Positions 1 through 5,230 of a stretch of DNA of 5,230 bases are shown piece by piece. The notes under the pieces were generated by a model. The model had not been told where the DNA came from, made no database searches, and saw only the letters and a program-made list of their open reading frames with translations. The stretch covers positions 1-5,230 of the forward strand of contig JAGUYV010000247.1 of assembly GCA_020061125.1 (NCBI GenBank), in the 5' to 3' direction. Made by a program: the position numbers and the translations under genes. This DNA is from a bacterium. GTDB taxonomy: Bacteria > UBP15 > UBA6099 > DSWB01. Every line of letters starts with the position of its first letter. Within the stretch, counting starts at the first letter, position 1.

Positions 1-1
1 C

Positions 2-790
2 TGGCGCGACGAGGGAGAGGGCGGCCTCTGGTTCCTGCCCGGCGGGGACCGTAAGTCCCTGTATCTGGACAAGAAGCAGGAACAGCTCATCCTCACCGTG
101 GCCGCGGCAGCGCCTCGCACCATCGTAGTTCTCGAGGGCGGCAGCGCATTCATCATGGAAAACTGGATCGAGGCCGCGCACGCCGCGCTCATGGCCTGGT
201 ATCCCGGCATGATGGGCGGCCTGGCCATCGGCAGAGTTCTTTTCGGAGACGCATCGCCCGGAGGCCGCCTGCCTCTCACCATACCCCGCAGCCCCTCTCA
301 TCTGCCGGAATTCGAGAACAGCGCGCGCCGCGTGCGCTACGATTTTTTTCACGGCTACAAGCTGCTGGACAGCCGTTGCCGCGAGCCGCGTTTCGCCTTC
401 GGCCACGGCCTCGGCTACACCTCGTTCGAGTTCGCCAATCTGCAACTCGACAAAAAAGAGTACCGGCCGGATGAACCGATCGGGTTCTCGCTCGATGTCA
501 TCAACACCGGCGCGCGCGCCGGAGACGCCGTGCCGCAGATTTACATCGGCTACCGCGGCTCCAAGGTCGAGCGCCCCCTGCGCGAACTCAAGGCCTTTAC
601 ACGCATCACCCTGCAGCCCGGCGAGACGCGCACCCTGCGCTTTACTCTTGAGCCGCGCGATCTTGCGTATTACAACACGGACCAAAAACGCTGGCACATC
701 GAGGAAATCGTGTACCAGGTGTTTGCGGGCGCTTCCTCGCGAGAAGCGGATCTGCCTCTGCGGGACAAATTCCGCATCATGGGCGAATAA
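2..790 (+). CDS. Glycoside hydrolase family 3 (beta-glucosidase-like), C-terminal part, 5' truncated by window edge
   Basis: The reading frame is open from base 2 and ends at TAA (788-790), giving 262 visible residues. A GTG at 98 is internal, because conserved GH3 sequence lies upstream of it. In order, I see a GEGG...GGDR element (about residues 5-17), the helix-strand around VVLEGG, the AWYPG...GG motif (about 65-73), the VLFGD.SPGGRLPLT block (about 79-93), GHGLGYTSFEF (134-144), and a fibronectin type III-like domain (about 149-236) with the usual PLRELKAF and LQPGETR elements. In this family, enzymes remove beta-linked glucose or xylose from the non-reducing ends of oligosaccharides. 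The nucleophile aspartate domain lies off-window, so the substrate and any signal peptide cannot be judged. The acid/base glutamate is often near the GxGGDR-type element; E4 or E6 are candidates, which is inference. The gene is convergent with the methyltransferase gene and probably forms a separate transcript. Confidence 0.95.
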   Translation, partial: WRDEGEGGLWFLPGGDRKSLYLDKKQEQLILTVAAAAPRTIVVLEGGSAFIMENWIEAAHAALMAWYPGMMGGLAIGRVLFGDASPGGRLPLTIPRSPSHLPEFENSARRVRYDFFHGYKLLDSRCREPRFAFGHGLGYTSFEFANLQLDKKEYRPDEPIGFSLDVINTGARAGDAVPQIYIGYRGSKVERPLRELKAFTRITLQPGETRTLRFTLEPRDLAYYNTDQKRWHIEEIVYQVFAGASSREADLPLRDKFRIMGE

Positions 791-826
791 GGCCCGAATC
801 CATGATTTTCGATTGAATGATTCAGC

Positions 827-870
827 GGCGAGCCGCGTGAACGCGAATCGTGTCCGCGGCTACGCCTTTT
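827..870 (+). terminator. Possible intrinsic terminator of the GH3 gene
   Basis: GGCGAGCCGCG (827-837) pairs with CGCGGCTACGCC (855-866) as 11 base pairs with a single bulged A at 862. The loop is 17 bases, and TTTT follows at 867-870. This lies 37 bases after the GH3 stop and fits a rho-independent terminator on the + strand, although the loop is long and the T run short. The right arm overlaps the stop codon and last codons of the convergent methyltransferase gene. The - strand reading has no T run after the stem, so it is unlikely to act in both directions. Confidence 0.4.
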
Positions 871-1675
871 CTGCGAAAACGGTGAGCTGGCCCGGGTAAA
901 TGCCGCCGCCGTGCGCGCGCAGCATGCGCCAGCCCGTTGCTTCGAGGAGTTGCCGGACGGAGTGAAAATTGAAAACGCACAGATGCGTGGGCGGTTTCCA
1001 GCCGATCCAGTTTTCACGGCCGATAAGCGCGGCCGGGCTGCCCGCGTTGGGCGTTGTGAGAGCGAGGAGGGCGCCCGGAGCGGCCAGGTCCGCGATGCGC
1101 CGCATGGCTTCCGCGGGCCGCGCAAAATGTTCGAGCACATCCCACAGGGTCACGGCGTGAAACGCGGCCGCGGGCAGTTCCGCGCCGACGATGTCCGCGT
1201 GAAGAACGCGCAGGCCGAGCCTCTCACGGCAGAATGAGGCCGCAGCGCCCGACGGCTCCACCCCCACGGCGTCCCAGCCGCGTGTCTGCATCTCCATGAC
1301 AAAGCCACCGTAGGCCGACCCGATGTCGAGAACCGGGCCGGGCGGCTGCCGGAATTCCTCCACGGCGTCGGCCAGGCGCTCCATGTATTGCAGGGTCAGG
1401 GCAAGTTCCTGTACGGGATCGGGCGACGCGAATCCTTCGAGTACGCGATACTCTTGCGTGAAGTAAACATCCTCATAGAACCCGTTGAGAGAACCCGGGG
1501 ACGGGGTGGGGTCCAGGAATACGAGTCCGCAGTCCGTGCAGGTGGAAAAGTGCGCGGTTCCGCCCCCGATCATGGGCGCGGACAGGCGCGGCGACTTGCG
1601 TTCCGACGAACACAGAGGGCAGACGGGGACGGGTTCGAATTCGAGTCGAAAGGCGGGACCGGACATGGACGCCAT
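860..1675 (-). CDS. Class I SAM-dependent methyltransferase with N-terminal zinc-ribbon-like motif
   Basis: This encodes 271 residues from the ATG at 1675 to TAG (860-862). Near the N terminus are two Cys pairs, CPLC (19-22) and CTDC (46-49), spaced like a zinc ribbon. A Methyltransf_23-type Rossmann fold follows: motif I LDIGSAYGGF (116-125) for SAM binding, the acidic end of strand 2 in GVEPSG (139-144), LWDVLEHFARP (177-187), TTPNAGS (207-213), and a PPTHLCVFN...S segment (about 228-239) typical of the family. Known relatives methylate sugars or other small molecules, often in polysaccharide clusters; the substrate here is unknown. The frame also opens at a TTG (1702), and a second ATG lies at 1666. 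None has a strong ribosome binding site, and 1675 is preferred because it is an ATG that keeps the whole cysteine domain. It starts about 41 bases after the glycosyltransferase stop, so co-transcription is likely, and methylation of that enzyme's glycan product is a reasonable inference. Confidence 0.88.
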   Translation of the reverse strand: MASMSGPAFRLEFEPVPVCPLCSSERKSPRLSAPMIGGGTAHFSTCTDCGLVFLDPTPSPGSLNGFYEDVYFTQEYRVLEGFASPDPVQELALTLQYMERLADAVEEFRQPPGPVLDIGSAYGGFVMEMQTRGWDAVGVEPSGAAASFCRERLGLRVLHADIVGAELPAAAFHAVTLWDVLEHFARPAEAMRRIADLAAPGALLALTTPNAGSPAALIGRENWIGWKPPTHLCVFNFHSVRQLLEATGWRMLRAHGGGIYPGQLTVFAEKA

Positions 1676-1716
1676 TGTACCCGCGCGGGGCCTGGCGGGC
1701 AAGAGTGCGGACGGGC

Positions 1717-3255
1717 CTACTTCAAAAGCTCGCGTTCGAGAAGCATTTCGAGCGCACTCTCCATACGGTGCGCCCAGAGATGTTCGCGCGCGATGCGCGC
1801 GCGCGCGGCTTCGATGATGCGGCTGCGCTCATGCGGGTTCCCGGCGTAAAACCTGATTTTTTCCGCGCAGTCCCGCGCGTCCGTGAACACGGCAATTTCA
1901 TTGTCCGGGAAATGATCGTGAATGTGTCTGCGGTCGTCCTGGAGCAGGAACCCGCCCGCGTACGGGATTTCCCACACGCGGTCGCTCACGGCCCAGTGAT
2001 CGCGCGCTGTGACATCGCAGTTGGTCAGCGCGGTGAGGTTCACGCGTGTGCGCCGGATCATGTCCCGGTACTGCTCGGGCGCCATGCCCGGTTCCACGAG
2101 CCTGAACGCCATGTCCGGCAGCAGCGCGGCCAGGGTGTCGAAGAATGCGCGCCGCCATGGCGTCCAGAATCCAAAGAACGAGAAATCCAGAGCCTGTTGA
2201 TCGTGTGGCAGTGGCGACCCCATCATGTCCGGGCGTGCGCCCGTGGGCAGATAGGCGGCGCGCACGCCTTCGGCTTCGTACACATGCAGGTATTGCGCGG
2301 ATTGCGTGAGGTACAGATCCGCGGCGCGGGCGGTTTCCATGATCAGGGCGCGCTGTTGCGGATCCGCAAAGTACATGGGGTCTTCCATGTTCCACACCAG
2401 CAGGGGCGCGCCTGTTTTGCTCCGCAGGCCGCGCATGAGCGTGAGCGTGTCCGGCCAGCGCATGAGGTTGGCGGAAAACACGAACAGCAGGCGCGGCTCG
2501 AACGCGAGCATGGCCTCGGTACCGGGAAAGTCGAAGATGGTTTTCACGCATGCGCCCGCTGGCTCGAAGGTCTGGGCCACGGCGTCCGCGTACCGGTCGT
2601 TGGCCGACACGATGATTCGGAAGTCTTTAGGTCTGACCGGGCCGAAAGCCTGCGCGCGCACGGCGTTGAGCGGGTCGCCAGAACAGGGCGCGGCGGACAC
2701 GGCCGCATGGATCACGGAAAGGCACTCGTGGAAAACCGCGGGCATGCGCTCCGCGGCCTGCATGAACACGATCACATTCTTCGCGGCGTCTGTGCGCACA
2801 GGACCGGCCTCGAACTCTGCCCGGATGCTGTCCGGCGCGCCGGTAATGACGCGCACGCCCGGCGCGCACAAAATGTCGTGCAGGGGCACGGTTTCGAGCA
2901 CGGCTTTGAAAAACGCGGTGTCCGGCTCCACCACGCACAGGGGGCAGTGGAACATGCGTTCACGCATGGCGCGCACGCCGTGCCACAGGCCGGGGCCGAG
3001 CCACACGATCCATTTTCCGAATGCGGGTGCGCACGAGAACGCAAACTTGCGGGCTTCGGATTCGGGATCGAACGCGCTGTGCATGTGCGTGGTGCGGCCG
3101 TCCGGATCCGCATAGCGCGCGGTGAACGCCCCGGAGCGCGCGGGATAAATGTCCACGCCGCATGGGATATCACCGGCGCGCAGCACGGCATGGGCCGCGG
3201 CCGGGGAAGTGGCGCGCAGCGCCGCCAGGTTCTTTTCGAAGATCGTTGCGCTCAT
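1717..3255 (-). CDS. CgeB-like glycosyltransferase with MAF/DUF115-like N-terminal region
   Basis: This encodes 512 residues from ATG (3255) to TAG (1717-1719). The C-terminal region (about 424-502) matches the CgeB/Glyco_trans_1_2 pattern: SDRVWEIPYAGGFLLQDD, then HFPDNEIAVFTD, a CAEKIRFY helix, NPHERSRI and a final REHLWAHRM stretch. The middle (about 211-345) carries strands and the WNMEDPMYF and LPTGARPD elements expected of CgeB-type GT-B folds. The first 150 residues differ: HMHSAFDPESEARKFA (57-72), then IVWLGPGLWHGV (83-94) and CVVEPDTAFFKAVL (107-120). These resemble the 'G-G-Y' strand and 'EPD' strand of MAF/DUF115 motility-associated proteins. No signal peptide or membrane helix is visible, so it is probably cytoplasmic. 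Transfer of a sugar to a surface glycan or protein is inferred; donor and acceptor are unknown. No clear Shine-Dalgarno sequence precedes the ATG, and a hairpin (3268-3285) lies just upstream. A longer + strand frame across the region lacks any recognisable domain and is a GC-rich shadow. Confidence 0.87.
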   Translation of the reverse strand: MSATIFEKNLAALRATSPAAAHAVLRAGDIPCGVDIYPARSGAFTARYADPDGRTTHMHSAFDPESEARKFAFSCAPAFGKWIVWLGPGLWHGVRAMRERMFHCPLCVVEPDTAFFKAVLETVPLHDILCAPGVRVITGAPDSIRAEFEAGPVRTDAAKNVIVFMQAAERMPAVFHECLSVIHAAVSAAPCSGDPLNAVRAQAFGPVRPKDFRIIVSANDRYADAVAQTFEPAGACVKTIFDFPGTEAMLAFEPRLLFVFSANLMRWPDTLTLMRGLRSKTGAPLLVWNMEDPMYFADPQQRALIMETARAADLYLTQSAQYLHVYEAEGVRAAYLPTGARPDMMGSPLPHDQQALDFSFFGFWTPWRRAFFDTLAALLPDMAFRLVEPGMAPEQYRDMIRRTRVNLTALTNCDVTARDHWAVSDRVWEIPYAGGFLLQDDRRHIHDHFPDNEIAVFTDARDCAEKIRFYAGNPHERSRIIEAARARIAREHLWAHRMESALEMLLERELLK

Positions 3256-3299
3256 GCGAATTCACGGGCCGCGCCTTTGCGCGGCGCCGTTGTCATCAT
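3252..3299 (-). other. Possible 15-codon leader reading frame overlapping the glycosyltransferase start
   Basis: On the - strand, tandem ATG codons (3299-3294) open a frame reading MMTTAPRKGAAREFA. Its TGA (3254-3252) overlaps the glycosyltransferase ATG (3255-3253) as ATGA. Such overlaps often couple translation, and the downstream gene has no good Shine-Dalgarno sequence of its own. However, the leader ATG also lacks a clear ribosome binding site, and a frame this short arises easily by chance. Confidence 0.15.
3268..3285 (-). promoter_or_regulatory. GC-rich hairpin just upstream of the glycosyltransferase gene
   Basis: GCCGCGC (3268-3274) and GCGCGGC (3279-3285) form a perfect 7-base-pair stem with a 4-base loop. 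On the transcribed strand the loop is AAAG, and the stem ends 12 bases before the ATG at 3255. No T run follows in either direction, so it does not look like a terminator. It could affect ribosome access or mRNA stability between the kinase and glycosyltransferase genes. The pairing is seen directly; any function is inference. Confidence 0.3.
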
Positions 3300-3335
3300 A
3301 ACGCATACTGGGGAATCCATGGAAGATTGCGAGGA

Positions 3336-5230
3336 TCAGGCCTTGCCGTCCAGTACATCGCGCACCGTGCGCACGAGCATGTCGTAGGAAAATGGTTTCT
3401 GAACGAACGCGCGCACGCCCTCGGCCATTATTGAACTCGCCTTGCCTTCGATGCTGTATCCGGAACACAGGATAAATTTCACATTGGGCGCGGTTTCGCG
3501 CATGGCGCGGAAGGTTTCCGCACCGTCCATGCCCGGCATGATCATGTCGCACACCACGAGACTGATGTCCGCGGTGCGCGTTTTAAAAATATCGAGCGCA
3601 TCGGCGCCGCTCGACGCCTTGATGATTTTGTATCCGGCGTGGGCCAGGGCCGCTGCGGTCATGTTCAGCACCGAAGGCTCGTCGTCAACCACGAGAATGG
3701 TTTCGGAACCCTTGGGGGATGGACGCACTGGACCTGGAATTGCTTCTTCGATCCGGCCGCCGTCCACGGGCAGATACAGGGTGACCGTGGCGCCATGTCC
3801 GGGTTTGCTTTGGATTGTGAGGTGTCCGCCGTGGGATTTCATGATGCCGTGCGTGGTGGACAGCCCAAGTCCCGTGCCTTTGCCAAGGCCCTTGGTGGTG
3901 AAGAATGGTTCGCAGACCCGTGACACGATGTCAGGGGCCATGCCCACGCCCGTGTCCGTAATGCTGATGGCGCAGAATGCTCCGGGTGAAGAATCCGGGT
4001 GGGGCGCGCAGTCCTGTTCCGTGAGCACGACCCTGTCGCAGGTCACGGTGAGCGACCCGCCGTCTGGCATGGCGTCCATGGCGTTTGTGCAGATGTTCAG
4101 AAGCGCCTGCTGCAGTTGCGTGACATCCGCGCGCACCACGGGGTCCGCGTTGATCACGGTCTGCATGCGGATGTTGCGGTTCAAGCTCCGGTCCAGAATG
4201 TCCATGAGTTCGTTCACGGCCGTGCTGATGAGGATGTTCTGGACATTGACTTTTTCCTTGCGCGCGAAGGTCAGCAGCTTCATGGTGAGATTGCGCGCGC
4301 GCTCCGTGGCCAGAAGGATATCTTTGAAATACTGGTGGAATCGGGTGCCTTTGTCCGCGTAAATCAGGCCCAGGTCGGCGTTGGCCATGATTACGGTGAG
4401 CATGTTGTTGAAATCGTGCGCGATGCCGCCCGCGAGTTGCCCAACGGCTTCCATCTTCTGCATTTGCAGAAGCTGGTCCTGGAGTTCGTTTTTTTCGGCT
4501 TCGGCCTGCACCCGCTCCGTGACATCCCTTGCGATACATTCGATGGACGCCATGTCCCCGCTTTCGTTCATGATGGGGAAGACCAGGGCTTCGAGATAAA
4601 CGATGGAATCGTCTTTGTGCAGAATGCGCAGATTCAAGGGTTTGGGTGCGCCTTTGGTTCCCATGCTTCGAATAAGGACATCCGCAAAAGTTCTTTGGTC
4701 GTCGGGATGCATTCTGGAAATGAGGAATCCAGACTGGCCCGCGATTTCATCCGGGGAATACCCGGCGATGGCCTCGATGGCCGGGTTCACATACTCGACG
4801 CCCGCGGACGGGGACCAGCGCAGAATCACATCGGGCGCGGTTTCGAAAAGGCGGCGGAATTTTTCCTCGCTCCGCCGCAGAGCGGCTTCGGCCTGCGCCC
4901 TTTGAGCGATCATGGAGTTGAAATCGCGTGCCAGAGTGCGCACCTCGCGGCTGCCCATGGTTTCGGGCGCGCGTTGCGAGAGATCGCCCGAGGCGGCGGT
5001 GCGCGCGGCATGGGCCAGGGCCTGGATGGGCCGTGCGATGGGATAGGCCACGGCGAATCCCAGCAGCAGGCCCGATGCTAGGAACGAGCACACGATCATG
5101 ATGATGGCGGTGTGCGCCTGACGGCGCGTTTCGGCAAATTCGCGGTTCGAGTAGCCGAGGCGGATCACGCCCGCCTTGCGCCCTTCGTGAACCAGGGGAA
5201 TGGCGATGTCCAGAACGGGCGCTCCGTCCC
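3336..5230 (-). CDS. Membrane-bound hybrid sensor histidine kinase (HAMP-PAS-HisKA-HATPase-REC), N terminus beyond the window
   Basis: The frame is open to the right edge, and 630 residues are visible before TGA (3338-3336). The GTG at 5168 is not the start: the 20 codons upstream read as sensor-domain sequence (PVLDIAIPL, then a Gly-rich turn leading into GVIRLGYS). Numbering from that GTG, a transmembrane helix spans about 21-43, HAMP 43-95 and PAS with its PAC end about 105-220. HisKA holds the H-box GGIAHDFNNML with phospho-His 251 (codon 4416-4418). The HATPase domain has an N box (N358, N362), G1 box DTGVGM (405-410), EPFFTTK (420-426) and G2 box GTGLGLS (431-437). A C-terminal receiver (about 489-608) has acidic D495/D496, phospho-acceptor D541 (codon 3546-3548), S569 and K591. 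All catalytic residues are present, so it should be active. The visible sensor end and single helix imply a periplasmic ligand-binding domain and another helix off-window. No HPt or separate response regulator is in the window. It precedes the glycosyltransferase by 80 bases and may share its transcript. Confidence 0.95.
   Translation of the reverse strand, partial: DGAPVLDIAIPLVHEGRKAGVIRLGYSNREFAETRRQAHTAIIMIVCSFLASGLLLGFAVAYPIARPIQALAHAARTAASGDLSQRAPETMGSREVRTLARDFNSMIAQRAQAEAALRRSEEKFRRLFETAPDVILRWSPSAGVEYVNPAIEAIAGYSPDEIAGQSGFLISRMHPDDQRTFADVLIRSMGTKGAPKPLNLRILHKDDSIVYLEALVFPIMNESGDMASIECIARDVTERVQAEAEKNELQDQLLQMQKMEAVGQLAGGIAHDFNNMLTVIMANADLGLIYADKGTRFHQYFKDILLATERARNLTMKLLTFARKEKVNVQNILISTAVNELMDILDRSLNRNIRMQTVINADPVVRADVTQLQQALLNICTNAMDAMPDGGSLTVTCDRVVLTEQDCAPHPDSSPGAFCAISITDTGVGMAPDIVSRVCEPFFTTKGLGKGTGLGLSTTHGIMKSHGGHLTIQSKPGHGATVTLYLPVDGGRIEEAIPGPVRPSPKGSETILVVDDEPSVLNMTAAALAHAGYKIIKASSGADALDIFKTRTADISLVVCDMIMPGMDGAETFRAMRETAPNVKFILCSGYSIEGKASSIMAEGVRAFVQKPFSYDMLVRTVRDVLDGKA

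Noticed and set aside
98-790. GTG at 98 as the start of a separate small protein
   Set aside because: The frame continues upstream to base 2 with conserved GH3 sequence, so the GTG is an internal valine.
799-829. Weak inverted repeat around GAATCCAT and ATGATTC between the convergent genes
   Set aside because: It is only about seven base pairs with a bulge, AT-containing and unstable, with no T run. The hairpin at 827-866 is a better terminator candidate.
1680-1689. Perfect 10-base palindrome CCCGCGCGGG just upstream of the methyltransferase start
   Set aside because: It is short, purely G and C, and easily produced by chance at this GC content. No second copy or spacing suggests an operator.
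1783-1807. Alternating CG run that could adopt Z-DNA or be a simple repeat
   Set aside because: It is fully explained by Arg and Ala codons ending in G or C in the glycosyltransferase C terminus.
3295-3300. TATGAT on the - strand as a possible -10 box for the glycosyltransferase gene
   Set aside because: No reasonable -35 hexamer lies 16-19 bases upstream, and the same bases belong to the tandem ATG of the possible leader frame.
1675-3387. A 570-codon open frame on the + strand, longer than the - strand gene it overlaps
   Set aside because: Its translation is rich in Arg, His, Gly and Ala with no recognisable domain, as expected opposite a GC-rich gene. The - strand frame carries clear CgeB-like motifs.
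3999-5081. A 360-codon open frame on the + strand opposite the kinase
   Set aside because: The - strand encodes every histidine kinase motif in order. The + frame shows none and has the same shadow composition.

Overview
The window is GC-rich bacterial DNA with one gene on the + strand, cut by the left edge, and three genes on the - strand. The last - strand gene is cut by the right edge. A kinase with a periplasmic-type sensor, a GH3 glycosidase, and a CgeB-like glycosyltransferase with an apparent MAF-like front half all suggest a free-living Gram-negative bacterium. The style of the glycosyltransferase recalls Desulfobacterota (for example Desulfovibrionales), but no marker gene supports this and the taxonomic guess is weak.

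Layout: (1) Positions 2-790 (+) are the C-terminal part of a glycoside hydrolase family 3 enzyme, ending in a fibronectin type III-like domain. (2) The gap at 791-859 separates two convergent genes. It holds most of a GC-rich hairpin followed by TTTT on the + strand, a plausible terminator for the hydrolase. (3) Positions 860-1675 (-) encode a SAM-dependent methyltransferase with an N-terminal four-cysteine zinc-ribbon-like motif. (4) Positions 1717-3255 (-) encode a 512-residue glycosyltransferase. Its C-terminal half is CgeB-like, and its N-terminal half resembles the Rossmann-like start of MAF/DUF115 motility-associated proteins. (5) Positions 3336-5230 (-) encode most of a membrane-bound hybrid histidine kinase: end of the sensor, one transmembrane helix, HAMP, PAS, HisKA, HATPase_c and a C-terminal receiver.

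The three - strand genes run kinase, glycosyltransferase, methyltransferase, with gaps of 80 and about 41 bases and no convincing terminator between them. They could be one transcript. The glycosyltransferase and methyltransferase look like a pair that builds and methylates a surface glycan or decorates a surface protein. Whether the kinase regulates them cannot be read from the sequence. The hydrolase is convergent and is probably a separate unit for beta-glycoside breakdown.

I see no RNA gene, mobile element, CRISPR array or long repeat. I also see no strong case for an undescribed system. The most interesting points are the two-part glycosyltransferase and the unusual leader before it, a hairpin and a 15-codon reading frame that ends in an ATGA overlap with its start.
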